From Gigantopelta aegis (taxonomy: Eukaryota > Mollusca > Gastropoda > Neomphalida > Peltospiridae), in contig NC_054702.1 of NCBI RefSeq assembly GCF_016097555.1, positions 106,294,226 through 106,358,225 of the forward strand: a stretch of DNA of 64,000 nucleotides, written 5' to 3'. The translations under genes were made by a program, and so were the position numbers. The notes beneath the pieces were generated by a model. The model was not told the origin of the DNA. It saw nothing but the letters and a program-made list of their open reading frames with translations, and searched no databases. Below, one piece after another: positions 34,970 through 49,400 of the stretch. Positions within the stretch are counted from its first letter, which is position 1; each line of letters begins with the position of its first letter.

Positions 34970-35138
34970 AGAAAAATCAACTTCCACTGAGGGGATTCGA
35001 ACCACGGACTTTCAGAACGAGATTCCAGCGCTCTACCAACTGAGTTAATATTTCGCTATTACCTCAGTTGGTAGAGCGCTCAACTTTCGTACTGAGAGTC
35101 CGTGGTTCGAATACCCTCAGTGGAGGTTCATTTTTCTA
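34970..35138. repeat. Inverted pair of tRNA-like sequences (palindrome)
   Basis: The right arm (35058-35138, plus) reads CTCAGTTGGTAGAGCGCT as box A and GTGGTTCGAATACCC as box B. The left arm (34970-35046, minus) is the same element with GGTTCGAATCCCC. The arms share most positions and are separated by about 10 bases. Neither folds as a convincing full tRNA: D-stem position 10 is C in the right arm and the anticodon arms are imperfect. They are better read as two inverted tRNA-derived fragments. Confidence 0.75.
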
Positions 35139-37942
35139 TTACATAATTATGTTTTCTTTTATCGAATATTACCAAGTTATCCTACAAGTCAATATTAGTA
35201 GGTAAATTAATAGCATAAATTATTACGTGTTTGACAAGTCGGTGTAATATATGTATGTTATAGCGGCAGAAATTAAAAATCGGACGAAATACATTCTCTA
35301 TTCATATAGCTGGCGCTGCACAGAATAAGACCACAAGTAACGTAAAATATATAAAATGGCAATTGTCCATAATTATACACCAAATTTGCCTTAGCACAAA
35401 TATAATTATATTTTTGAAGAATTGCAAAATACCTTGTCAATTGATGATCAAGAAATAAAATCCAAGGATCTGCGTTGAGTTTGTATGAAGCACTACTATG
35501 TTTTAATACTATAGACTTTTCCAACTTTTAATATTACAATATACATGTGGTTACATTTCCTTGCTTAGAATATGAATATAGATGTACATCCAATGCATTT
35601 CTGGTCATACTGTTTACTAATATAGTAGTTCAACAACTTCACACATAACAATTATTCTTGTCTTCCTACTGCGAAACGGAATGCATATTGTAGTTATTGA
35701 CCTGATAGTTTAACGGTTTAAAGCATTTTACGTTTCGTGAACCATGTATATTACATGTGAGTCAAGTAATCCACTCTATCTTTGAATGACTAGAATGGAA
35801 TCGTCCCTTTAAAAATACTAATCCATCAATGAGTGAAGTTTGAAGATGATGGTAGGCTTTGTAGTCACTGCGGGTCTCGGGGTGTCATGGGGTAGTCAAA
35901 CAGCGAAAGAAAAGAAGAAATGATTCAATTTAGTAATTAACGTATACAACTTCGTACGCAAAACAATTTGTTAAATAGCCTATTCAATTTTGGGGTTGTT
36001 TTTATCTCAAAGCGTTCAGTATTTATTTACCAAACGCTGTTATTTTTTATTGTTTGTTGTTGGGTTTTTTTCCAACCCAAAACACACCAAAGGAAAGATT
36101 AAACAGTTATTGATACCGTTACTTACTGCAGCTGTCCTGGATTTACGACCATTCTTACGAAGCTTTGTAATCGTAGACCTAGGTTAAAAATATCAGTAGT
36201 TGTATTCGTACGAGTGATTGGAGAAAATATATCGTATATAGACGATGACAGTAACTAATATGTAACAACGTATTACCACCTCAGTCATTAACAGAACATT
36301 AATTATAAAATACTAATTAAAACATTTTTAAAATCTACCTACCCGGTGTTTGGAAATCCTTCAGGACTTAGCTATGATGCACATATAAGGCAGAAGACAC
36401 TTTTATAAGCGTAGACATTACCAATCCTACTGTTCAGAATGTTCTCCCACCTAAAACGTCATGGTTATTTCGTTACATACCTATTACGTTATTAGATTTA
36501 ATATTTCCAGTACAAGTACTGCAAGTTAAAAGGTCATCGAATATATACTAATATAATTGTATTAACAAGCAAGTCTTTGAAGTAGGCGGCTTTGTTATTT
36601 TTCAATAAATATTTCGTTCAGCGTTGTATCCTTTCAAATTTCGCATGTACTAATGTTGTGAAGATATGTCACGTGTTGAGAATAAATCCGCGAATGCTAT
36701 AACCGATAAATGGCTATACACGCTGCCGCTGTCACTGGGGAAATGGCGTGTAATAGTCAACACCACAAATGTTTAATACACTTCTTCTTTTCCGAGTATT
36801 CAATACACCGTGCCCAGTCAACCGAGGTAAGTCCTAAAATATACACATCAAAAACCGTCTAGTAAAAACTCGCTTTGATTTATTTGAACAGTTGTCTTTT
36901 TCATACCTCACATTAATCAAACTTACGCCTACATATTATCATATCAACAGTTTTGCTTCTTGGGCGGTTGGAAGGGTAGGGTACGGGAAATAAAGTGATC
37001 GTGAAATGGTATAGAAATAGGACTTAATTCAATTAATTTATTGACTGTTATTTAACTATGGGGAACTTTAATAAAATATGAATTAAATTAAACAGAATTA
37101 AATACCGGTATGCAAAATTATTTATTTATTTATTTATTTTAATTTACAAATTATTAATACACATGTATGCCAAAACAATTTAGATATGAGAAAACTGATT
37201 TTTGTAGGCATATACACTATACAACCGCTGGCTGTTGTGGTTGTTGTTGTTGTTGTTTAAATATTATTTTTAAATTATACACAGTGTAGCACAACCTACC
37301 TGAACGTGTGTAGCCTGTATGTGAAATGTTCGGACTAGTTTGCCCAGAGACCCACACGTGATCTGTCTCCCCCTTCTGACGAGCGAAAGTAAATCAATAG
37401 GTAGTCGCTTTAACGGAATGTTTATCTAGCGAGTATGAGACAATCAATCGTACTTACAGATCTCACTTCAGCTAGACTCAGGGTTTTTCGTCAATTTAAT
37501 CTCCCGAAGATCGTAATCTATACAGATAATAACCCGTACTGGCTGCTTTTTTAAAACTGAACCTAAATCTTACGTCAAGTGCAGGCCATTGCTCGTATTG
37601 CGACCTCATACTCGCGTGTGTCTGCCCCTTTTTTTCTACAAGTGTATACACTTCATTTCTTTAGATTTCATTTTCAGAAGAGATCACATGGCGGGACCAG
37701 GCACTAAAGTAATGTGTTCCAGGGGCAATTAGTTACGGTGGCTTAATGCTCCAAACGCCATAATAAGTGTCTGTGTGTGGGTAGGGTTTTGTTTATTTCT
37801 GATATTGTCAAATTATTTAAGTTTAATAAGTGGGTAGTCCTTGTTTCACGGTCATTAGGTCATGTGTGGCATAACGGTTAATGCGTATGAAAAGTGAGTG
37901 AGCTAACTGAGAAATCCGGGAACCCAGTAAAAGAGTTACAGT
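35139..37942. other. Non-coding, nothing recognised
   Basis: 2.8 kb of unique AT-rich DNA with no long frame, no repeat seen, and no exon that I could tie to a neighbour. Confidence 0.5.
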
Positions 37943-38148
37943 TTGTTTTGTTTATCGACTCCACTAGAGCACATTGTTTTATTTATCATTGGCTATTGGA
38001 TGTCAAATATTTGGTAATTTTGACATACATTCTTAGAGACAAGACCCGCTACATTTGTGTTCCATCAGTAGCATGTTACTATCCCACAGACAGGATAGCA
38101 CATATATCACGGCTTTTGATATACCAGTCGTGGTGCACTGGCTAGAAT
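37943..38148 (-). mobile_element. SINE-C, head-truncated
   Basis: Tail GTTTGTTTTGTTTATCGACTCC at the left, then ATTGGATGTCAAATATTTGG, CCCACAGACAGGATAGCACA and GTCGTGGTGCACTGGCTAG at the right. Confidence 0.87.
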
Positions 38149-38194
38149 AATTACGTTTAACTATGATATCTGATGCTCACGAAGTTAAAGTTAG

Positions 38195-38395
38195 TTTATT
38201 TGGTTTCACTACACGACTAGAGCACACTGTTTAATTAATCATCGGCTATTGAATGTCAGACATTGGTAATTCTGACACGTAGTATTCATAGGAAACCCGC
38301 TACATATTTTCATTAAAAAAGGGATCTTTTATGTGCATTTTCCCACAGACAGGACCGCATATACCACGGTTTGATATACCAGTCATGGGGCACTC
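38195..38395 (-). mobile_element. SINE-C, head-truncated, more diverged
   Basis: Second copy in the same orientation, about 45 bases from the last: GAGCACACTGTTTAATTAATC, CATCGGCTATTGAATGTCAG, CCCACAGACAGGACC and CAGTCATGGGGCACTCG. Confidence 0.82.
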
Positions 38396-38854
38396 GAAGA
38401 TGAAATATACGAAACAACAAAAGCTCTCACAAATAGAGCAGTTATTGAAGTTTAAGTGTTAGGAATAAATAAATGTAATAAATGTAATAAATAAATAAAT
38501 AAATAGTAAATAACTAAATATCCCTACCTGTAGTGAAAGATCCCTTAAGCGGTGCTGAGGTGACGTTATACGTAGGTCTTGTCTTAAGATACAAAACATA
38601 AAGTGTGGCATTGTGTTGTGAGTAAATTCCGTCGATATACGAAGTCTCACTTGTGATCAATTGATTTGTCAATAGATCGTGTGGAAAAATCTTAACATGA
38701 AACAATCTTCCGACTACTGCACCAACCAACATGTACAACAGACCGCAACGTTCCTTTCAGAACGAAAGTAGCCATTAAAAAACAACCCCACGATAATGAC
38801 ACCACAAATAATAAACTACCAGGAAGACTTCTATGTTTTCTTCGTCTACAATAC

Positions 38855-40090
<1,236 letters not shown>

Positions 40091-40160
<70 letters not shown>

Positions 40161-40318
40161 CTATGCATGCATGCATGTGTTTCTGTGTGTGTGTGTGTGT
40201 GTGTATGTGTTTCTATGCATGCATGTGTGTTTCTGTGTGTGTGTGTGTGTGTGTGTGTTTATATGCATGCATGTGTGTGTGTGTTTCTGTGTGTGTGTGT
40301 GTTTCTGTGTGTGTGTCC

Positions 40319-40387
<69 letters not shown>

Positions 40388-40443
40388 TGTGTGTGTGTGT
40401 GCGCGCGCGCGCGTGTGTGTGTGTGTGTATATGTGTGTGTGTG
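40091..40443. repeat. Compound (GT)n/(CT)n microsatellite
   Basis: Long GT runs broken by CTATGCATGCATG pieces, then a CT run (about 40320-40382), then GT/GC. The 136-204 codon frames here are low-complexity only. Confidence 0.97.
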
Positions 40444-40690
40444 CAGTAAAACCCCACGTAATGATCACCCCGGTTCTAAGACCACGCCGCTATAAATACC
40501 AATATTTTAAAGACCGGAATATTTCCGTATTGGTTTGTAGTAAAAGTACCCCGCTATTACGACCACCCCGCAGTTACGGAGCACGACCAGAAAAGTCTGA
40601 CTCAATTGTCGTTTTTAGTACATTTGGACACCCACAAATGCGACCACGCATTTACTTATTACGTCACATAAGCGACAAACAATAAATAAC
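40444..40690 (+). mobile_element. Possible end of a pogo/Tigger-like DNA transposon
   Basis: CAGTAAAACCCCACGTAATG, then repeated CCCGCTATTACGACCACCCCG-like phrases, resembles the ends of pogo-type elements as I know them. No transposase and no matching right end was found. Confidence 0.3.
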
Positions 40691-40800
40691 GTGGTTAAAT
40701 AGTGCCTAGTTGTCCGCGCTATGGTGTTAAAGTTAACTGCAGATATATTTGTTGCTCGAACTAGCAATTAAATAATCTTATATTTATGTAGTTCGATAGG

Positions 40801-40801
40801 C

Positions 40802-40886
<85 letters not shown>

Positions 40887-40901
40887 TACATACATATATA
40901 T

Positions 40902-40970
<69 letters not shown>
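40801..40970. repeat. (A)n(TA)n(CA)n microsatellite left of the Tc1 element
   Basis: A poly-A run of about 27, then TA and CA runs, then TA up to the Tc1 left end. The matching TA/CA run resumes at 42521-42605 on the other side. Confidence 0.97.
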
Positions 40971-40971
<1 letters not shown>

Positions 40972-42519
40972 TGAAGGCCAAAAGAAACTTTACCATTTTC
41001 AATTTGGAATTTAAGAAAAAATGAATTGTTTTTAAAAAGTAACTCAATCCAAAACACATAGCCCAAACACAACAATAATGTATGCAGAAAATTATACCCC
41101 CCACTGCACGTTTTGGGTGGAACACACAGAAAAGTGAAAAACTCGTGCACTGTGAACAACAGCAATTGCACGTGAAATAAGGGTATAAAAAAGGTTTAGA
41201 CGGCATGTCAGACATCCACACAGATAAAAAAAAAAAGCCCACCATAGCCACGACCGACACCAGAACAACGCGAGAGAGCCCTGGGTATGATACAGATGGG
41301 AGCCACTCATGCCCACATCGCCAGAACCTTCGGTTGTTCCCGTGTTACTGTTACAAATTTGATGCAACGCTACAGGCAAACAGGGCAGACATCAGACAGG
41401 CCAAGAACAGGCAGACCCAGGGTGACTTCGCCCTGTGATGACTGGTACTTGTGTACCTTACATCTACTAAGTCGCTTCCTGACAGTGACGTCATCAGCAA
41501 TGAATGCCTTAGGTCACAGGGTTATTAGACAGACAGCGGCCAGGCGACTCAGGACTCGTGGAATAAGGGCTTACAGACAATATAGAGGACACTTACTGAC
41601 ACCACAACATCGTCGTTTGAGATTGACATGGGCTAGGACTGTACGACGTTGGCAGCGACGTGATTGGCTGCGGGTTCTTTTCACTGATGAAAGCCGGTTC
41701 CGTTTGTTCAGAGTTGATGGAAGACAGCGTGTGTACCGCCGTAGGGGAGAACGAGTGGCGGCTTCTTGCGTTCAGGAGGTCGTGCCATATGGTGGAGGGA
41801 GTGTCATGGTGTGGGGAGGTATCTGTGCACAGGAAAGGACACCATTGGTCATCGTTCACGGAAACTTGACAGCTCAACGTTATAGGAATGGCATTCTTCG
41901 TCCAACTGCAATACCATTTCTCCAACGGCAGCCACGTGGTGTCATTTTTTCAGCAAGACAACGCCAGACCTCATACAGCCAGAATCGTACAGAACTTCCT
42001 TAGAGCCAACAACGTAAACGTATTGCCGTGGCCTGCACGCTCCCCAGGCATGCCCCCCCCCCCCCCCCCAGAACACCTCTGGGATGTTTTGGATCGCCGT
42101 GTTCGACAACGACCACACCCTCCAGCCAACCAACAGGAACTGATCGAGGCCCTTCAAGAAGAATGGCAACACGACCCACGTGACTTCATCAGACGACTGA
42201 TTTTTTCTATGCGTCGCAGAATTATTGCTTGTATTGGGGCAAGGGTGGTCACACACGCTATTAATGTAACTTGTTATTGGACTTGAGTGATTGTCTATAT
42301 GCTTTGCATGTCGTCCATGAAGTTGAAAGCTCGATTTGTGTACACCACCTCGCTTTTGGAAAATGTGACGTCATTATCAGATGCTGAATGACACTAATTT
42401 TTAGTTATGTTAATGCTGACATATTGATCTAGTCGATATATTTTACCTCATGCGACTATCTTTTGTTGTTTTTACACCAGAGTGATTTAAAACTATGGTA
42501 AAGTTTCTTTTGGCCTTCA

Positions 42520-42520
<1 letters not shown>
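40971..42520 (+). mobile_element. Tc1/mariner transposon, end to end, decayed
   Basis: A 1,550-bp element with perfect 26-bp terminal inverted repeats (40971-40996 and 42495-42520; ends CTGAAGGCC...GGCCTTCAG). TA lies on both sides, in the middle of a TA microsatellite, which fits the TA target of this superfamily. The interior encodes one Tc1-type transposase on the plus strand. The perfect inverted repeats suggest a fairly recent insertion even though the transposase is broken. Confidence 0.93.
41244..42286 (+). pseudogene. Tc1-type transposase, frameshifted
   Basis: The protein has an N-terminal helix-turn-helix region (MIQMGATHAHIARTFGCSR from 41287, then the GRPR hook), followed by the DDE catalytic core. 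The first Asp lies in FTDESRF (codon 41686-41688), the second in QQDNARPHTA (codon 41957-41959), and the Glu of EHLWD follows a poly-C run at about 42052-42069. The frame changes near 41945, where a T run appears one base too long. The N-terminus is also out of frame: related transposases that I know read on from MATTDTRTTRE, and here the matching codon at 41244 is ATA. In place of the usual SPDxNPIEHLW the sequence reads SPGM, then prolines, then EHLWD. The copy cannot make active enzyme as it stands, though the poly-C and T-run changes could be assembly errors. Confidence 0.88.

Positions 42521-42605
<85 letters not shown>
42521..42605. repeat. (TA)n(CA)n microsatellite right of the Tc1 element
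   Basis: Continuation of the target microsatellite split by the transposon. Confidence 0.97.
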
Positions 42606-44031
42606 GCGCAAGAAATAAATAAAAATTAAACGTGTAACATCTCACTGCTGTGTGCAGATAACTTTTATTTTCTACACATACAAACGCTCATGAATACAAG
42701 CTTATAGAAGAATATACAGGTGGCCCTTTAACAGAGATGGCATGTTTTACTATGAGAATGCACAAACACATACACATACCTCAATACAAGTCATCCGGCC
42801 ACAGACCACGATTAATTACGCTATATGTTTCTATATAGCATTAGTGGCTATAACATTTTTATTAATATCAGTAAGGCCATGGATTTTTGTATGTATATTT
42901 GCTCTAATACAACAACAATCCTATGTTTAACGTTAAATACCTTTACATCGATAATTTTTCGAGTTTCTTAATTAAAAACATTGCACATATTAATCACTAA
43001 TACACATACTACATGAAGAAACCCGACAATAATGTTTCGGTTAAATACGAAGTGGCTGACGGGTTTCTTCCTGCAGTGTGTGTATCAGTGGTTACTATGT
43101 AAGCTGGTTGTTGTATTAGAGCAGGAATCTTTGACTACCGTTTGGTAGGCAGCGATTGCGCAGAATTTATATAGATTGGTCTCTGACGATGATAGAGCGT
43201 TGATAACTGTCCAAATGTCTGTCTGGCTCTCTGACCGTCAGAGTACTCGGCTAGATCAGCGGCTGGTATAGAGGTGGAAATTACGACATGAACAAATAAC
43301 CATTGAGTTTTCTCCCTTGATCCAGTAGGGCGCGTCGTTCGCAACATTGAATGTTACTTCCGGGTTTTCGAAACGTCAGTTTTATTTATTTTGAATAATT
43401 TCTGTACAATCCGAATACATTTATACTTTGCTTGGTAGTTCTGTTTGGTGCTTGGGCTTGTCATAACATCATTAGTTCATAGAATGATGTATGTAAATGC
43501 ATGCATGATATCGTTAATTACGCGTTGCCTATGTAGTTTTGACATCTTCCCGCTGCCGCGAATATTTAAACAAGTCTATTCAAGTTCCAAGTCACCCCGT
43601 CAATAAATATTATAACAGTGCTGCAAAAATAGTGCAGAGATAACATTATTTTAAAATTCAGTAAATTGAAGTACACATAAAACAAATCAAGATGAAACAC
43701 CATTTTATATATTTTTAATAAAATCTTAAAATAGTTATAAAAATAAATAATTAAAGAAATCATTTTCTGTTGAGAGGAGAATGCCTTTATTACTTTGTGT
43801 ATTTACTATTTGGAAAGATTAATCCTATGTTGCAGCAGCAGTTTCACTTTGCTATTTGGACCAAATGGCACAATAATCATAGGCTAAATAAGCATTGTGT
43901 TTGGTAACCCATTTACAGGTTACCACAAAATATAGCCTGGCAACCTATAGGTTACCACAACTATATGAAAATTAGAAGTGAATTCCTGTTATCGGTATGA
44001 CTAAAGAAATCTGGAAGTAAATTTATCTAGT
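42606..44031. other. Non-coding, nothing recognised
   Basis: Short frames only (62-70 codons), with no support. Confidence 0.5.
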
Positions 44032-44247
44032 GTGGGGGAGGGTACAGTTCGTCTCCACCAAAAATAAAAGGTGCCTTTTTAAGTTTTAAAGTGCCTTTTT
44101 TTATCTAGCTGGAGGAGACCCTATATTAATTTGTTTTTAATGTCCCAAGTCAAGATATTTTAGACTGTAAAGCCCTTTGGAATACATACTAATCTTCACA
44201 AAACCAAATGTAATGGTGAAAATAGCCACATCACCAATAGATTTGTT
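44032..44247. repeat. 216-bp duplicated segment, copy 1
   Basis: GTGTGGGGGAGGGTACAGTT...ATCACCAATAGATTTGTT is almost identical to 50795-51011, in the same orientation and about 6.8 kb away. It contains a GGAGACC-type stem and no reading frame. The copies flank the CCSAP gene. Confidence 0.93.
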
Positions 44248-45472
44248 CAATTTCGTACAAGAAGAGGAAACGTGGAAGTAAATTCATCTAGTGGATGCTG
44301 CTTAAATGTGGAATGTATATTATTGCTTGCAATTGCACATCGATGCAATTCCTTACCAGAAAATGAAACACGGAAGTCCGTAATGCATTGCCTGGTTTAC
44401 ATTCAGAAACGAAACTACTGTTGTTGAAATTTTTTCTTACATGTGGTAACCTCCCGATAACTTGAATGACCGATCTCAACTTATTTCGATACCAATGGCA
44501 TCATTATGAAAACAAATTTAGAAAAGTTATTAATTGCTCTCATAACTTAGATTATGGGGAAGCCTTTTAAGATATTACCATATTAATACTATATAAATTC
44601 ACAGGCGAAGACAGTAAAAGAAGCCAAATTAGTCTCAGGGGAGTAAGAGTGATAGGTCACTTTTAAACAGTAAATTCTGTTTTTGAGTAGGCACCCAGAA
44701 AAATTGTGTTAATCACCGATCATGGCTATGGCTCCTAACTGGCCTCTAACTTGACCTCTTCTAGAGTGGCCAATTGTCCTCTGAACTTTTACAAATGATT
44801 ATTATTATCTCAATGGGGCCTGGTGATGAGGTGTTTTTAAACATTCTTTCTTTTCCTTTCTGTAGTCACATTAAAGAATCTCAAAACTATCAAAGATAAC
44901 CAAGCATCGAAAGTTCTGGAGAAAAAAATATATACATGTGTTAAAACTACATTCCCTGGAATATTTTTATTATTTAAGAATATAGAACAGAAAATCCAAT
45001 TACGTTTGGTGCATATATGACGCCGCACTCTGCATTGGTTTCACTACGCTGGCTTATCCAGGTCAAAAACAAAGCCATGATTTTGAAAGTGGAACACTTT
45101 TGACGGGCTCGTACCGATCTCAGTTTTCATTGGCTTATCACAAGTATAGAATTCCCCAACAAGATCACATGAGATTTCACAATTTTTGAACAAATTTAAC
45201 TTTCTTGATTGAGGGGTTGTCTCATATCTCCAAAACATATTTATATCCATTGAGGTATGGTACAACGCCTTTCCAGGGGTCGGTGAGTGGGGGATTTGCC
45301 TTAAAATTTTGACAGTGGCCAGCTGTTGACATATGCGTTACATGTAAGAGGGTGTTACTAATTACGTAACGCTCTAGGAGTAGAGGAAGAGGGTACTGTG
45401 TTCGATTTATGTAATATTTTTCAAGACTATATGTCATTTTTATTCATTACTTAGACCTAAAAAGGTGTTTTT
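44248..45472. other. Non-coding, nothing recognised
   Basis: AT-rich; the frames of 63-73 codons are scattered on the minus strand without splice logic. Confidence 0.45.
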
Positions 45473-45912
45473 TGGAAATGCGTGGTCAGTCTAGGATCGA
45501 TCCCCATCGACGGGTATACAAAAAGACCATGGTATGTGATATCCTTGCTAAAAAAAAATGTAGCGGGTTTCCAAGGCGTGTGTGCAGGGATTTCAGAGGG
45601 GTTGGGGTTATAGACTGTGTTAAGCAAAGTTTATATGGGGCCATGCTGACCCCAAAAATACATTTAAATTTTTTTTAAGCTTGGGCAAGTAAGGGTTTCG
45701 ACCTCCAATACCCTCCCCCTGCACATGTACCCGATTCCTCTCTAAGATTATATGTCAAAATTACCAAATGTTAGACATCCAACAGCAGATGGAAGGAAGG
45801 ATAGGATATGTTTTATTTAATGACGCACTCAGCACATTTTATTTACGGTTGTATGGGGTCAGATGATTATTAAATCAATATGCTTTATCTCTGATGTCAT
45901 TAAACAACACAC
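45473..45912 (+). mobile_element. Interrupted SINE-C with a SINE-B piece
   Basis: GCGTGGTCAGTCTAGGATCG to TGTAGCGGGTTTCC (to about 45573) is family C. About 155 unrelated bases follow, then CCTCTCTAAGATTATATGTC resumes family C at 45734. A reverse SINE-B tail (TTTTATTTAATGACGCACTC, about 45808-45866) is set in before the family C end ATTAAATCAATATGC. Confidence 0.75.
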
Positions 45913-46415
45913 ACACACCCCAACTTTACCCTTTTCAAACGAAATAATATTTATTTGAATTTGTCGATTTTAACACGTAAAATTATGAAGTGAAAACGTT
46001 CATTGTCTACTTTAGTATATTTTATTTTAAAAATATATACATGATTAATGTGTTAGTAGTATACAAACTAAACTTTGAAAGTTCTACCAACACTTTATAA
46101 AATATCAATTCTGAAATAGGAAGGTACGACTGTCGATAATACATTGTCAAGATCAAACCGGTTTTAACTAAAGACTAGTACCGTATCCTCGACCGAACGT
46201 TCTTCATACAGCGCAAGATTTCTCTTTTAATTTTTTGAGACGAACCCTACAATTTGAAATCGGCAAACGCACATGTTAACTGACGATATCCGTTCATAGC
46301 GAACACACACAACTTTTTTAAAAGTGCCTTTGAGCTTGTATTTCACATTTGTACATGATGTTATAATATGGTAACCAGAGAATGTAACTTTAAATCTTTC
46401 ATTTTCTAATTGTAG

Positions 46416-49400
46416 TGAAAACCGCATACTGGAAAAATGGTCACCAAGAGGTCAGAATATCAGAGACAGTTTAAAGTGTCTACACTGAAGAAAAATGTTC
46501 CATCATATTATGAAAATTTAGTATTTAGAAACCAGTTTCGAAATCGGCAATATTTTCATACTCCAATAGATTGGGAATCTTCAGATGAATCAGAGTCTTC
46601 GTCTTTGGAAACTGTAAATTATTCTTCACACAAAAAGAGTGGTTCCCAGACAAAGAAGTGTACAGATGATATTACTTCAGAACGTAGTATTAACAACAAA
46701 CAAAACAAGATTTGCGATGATTATGATGAAAGGGTAGATAAAAAAGTAAATAAGTGCACAAATACTGAAAATGCATTAATAGACAGTGAGGAGAGCAGCT
46801 CTGTGTCGGAAGATGATGGTGAGAATGAAGTGGTGGTTCTTGTTAAAAGGAAAAAGCACAAATGTGATGGACCAAAACAGAAAGGTAAAATGTTTATCAG
46901 AGGTCAGTATTTAAAATAATTCAACCAAGTGGTACAGTCTTCGTCGGGTATTCGGGGGCTATGGGATCCATCCAACTTGTCAGCATTCGAAATAAGCACT
47001 TGTTCATTTGTCCTGACAAGTGAAAATCTGCTCAGACATGCAAAATGTACCTTGGTGGTAATCCGGTGGATAAATAAAAATGTTCAATGCAGTTTCATTT
47101 TGAGCAATCAAGAACATTGCCCTTGCACTTGAATAAAACAAATCATTTATTTGGACAAATACAATTAGGCCTAAAGGTGGACAAGTAGATTTCTAGATGT
47201 ATTTGTCTGGTGGACTAGTGACATTTTCTGCTTATTTCCATTACTGCTCATTACACTCTTCTGAGGTGGAGGCAGGATGTAGCTCATTGGTATAGCAGGA
47301 GTCTGATGCACAATCCATCTAGAATCGATCCCTGTCGGTGGGCCCATTGGGCTATTTCTTATTCCAGTCAGTGCTCCACAACTGGTGTAACAAAGGCCGT
47401 GGTATGTATTATTCTTTCTAATATTATTATATACTGATTCAGTGATTGTTCAATGTATGGTATTCAAAATATCTAGGGCATAACATAGCTCAGTGGTAAA
47501 GCACTTGCTTGATGCATAGTTGGTTTGGGATCAATCCAGCCAGTGCTCCACAACTGGTGTAACAAAGGCGGTGGTATGTACTATTCTGTCTGTGGGATGG
47601 TGCATATATAAAGGATCCCATGCTGTTGATCGAAAAGAGTAGCCCATGAAGTGGTAGCGGTGGGTTTACTCTCTGAGTATCTGTGTGGTCCTTAACCATA
47701 TGTCCGATGCCATATAACTAAATAAAATGTGTCGAGTGCGTTCTTCTGAGGTGCTTCGGTTGTAGTATCGAATCATCTCACTGAACCCATTCTCTGATCA
47801 GTTTTCCCCATTCCAACCAGTGTATGATGATTGGTATAATATCGAAGATCATGGCATGTGCTATCCTGTTTGTCGGAACATGCATATAAAAGATCCCTTG
47901 TTGCTAATGGAAAAAATGTAGCAGGTTTCCGCTAAGACTACAAGTACAAAATTACCAAATGTTTGACATCCAATAGCCGATGATAAATAAATCAATGTGT
48001 TCTAATGGTGTTGTTAAACAAAACAAACAAATGTAATTTCCCAGTGGTTATTTGAAAAGAATCTGCTTTAACTCCAGCTAGCCCCAGTGTTATAATATCA
48101 TTATATACTGAATTATATACTGATTCAATGATTGTTCAATGTATGGTATTCAGAATATAACGGAACGGGACATAGCCCAGTGGTAAAGCACTCACTTAAT
48201 GGTTTGGGATTGGGCTATTTCTTGGGCTATTTCTTGGGCTATCCTGTCTGTGGGATGGTGCATATAAAAGATCCCTTGCTGCTAATTGAAAAAGAATAGC
48301 CCATGAAGTGGCGACAGTGGGTTTCTTCCCTCAATATCTGTGTGGTCCTTAAGCATATGTCTGACGTCATATAACCGTAAATAAAATGTGTTGAGTGCAT
48401 CCTTAAATAAACCATTTCCTTCCTTCAAATTATCTTTTTATTAATAAGTGCAAACTTTACTCAATATTTTTTTTTTGGGGGGGGGGACGTTTTTTTTAAC
48501 ACAAATCACTTATCTGAAGCATATGAGGTGAGCGATTTATTATTGCATGATGTTTTAAAACAAAAACAATGGATTTTTCTCTAAATACAAAGCTCTAAAA
48601 GCTAACAATTTCATTTTATTATTGTTTCTAAAGTAATTTTGTTTTTTTTAGCAGGTTTTGCACATTGTTATGACACTGATTTTTTTAATTTCTCTTTCAC
48701 AAGTTCCCACCAACAAAACTTACATTTGTAAGCGGACTCGAATGAAGTGTCCAGACCGGTGTCAGGAGATCCCAAAACCTTGTAAGAAGGTCCTACCAGT
48801 CTATGAAAAACCTCCATTTGTTGCCTATGGCTGGGCAGAACGCCTCCACCACCAGACTCACAATGTTCGAGCTCCTAATGATGTATGTGTTTCATCAACT
48901 GTTTCATTTCACTACTAACTCTCTCTTCTGATTGGGTTATATCAGAAATTAGTGTTGGGGGAAGGGAAGCTATCGAGTTCATTATGCAGGGATCAAACTT
49001 AAGAATTTGTCTCCTACGGCAATTTTAAAAAGAATTGCCATGATTGAAATGGCTCACTGACAGCAATTTTGAGACTGCCTATGGCAATAATTTTTTTAAG
49101 TGACTTAGGAGAGAAGAAAGTTTTATGGACCTGCTATGGGACTTATTGCTGGAGCAGTGCTTTTAGAATGCTTGTTCATGTCGGTGTACTTATTTTGAGT
49201 TTTATATCTCATTTCATTCTATAATTATTGATATTTAAAATGGAATATCCCCTACTTATTTTTAACAGAATGTAATAATCAAATATTCATATAACAAAAC
49301 AAATTTAAAATGCACTAATACACATTTTAATATGCACCGATACACGTTTTAATAATAGATTTTGTCTGTCCAACATGTAGCTTTCTTAGTGACTCAAGAT

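Noticed and set aside
34970-35138. Two functional tRNA genes
   Set aside because: The boxes are good but the stems are imperfect and the loop sizes wrong. Treated as tRNA-derived fragments.
46929-47132. Extra CCSAP exon from the 67-codon frame
   Set aside because: It lacks CCSAP motifs, and the exon 1 donor and exon 2 acceptor already join in phase.
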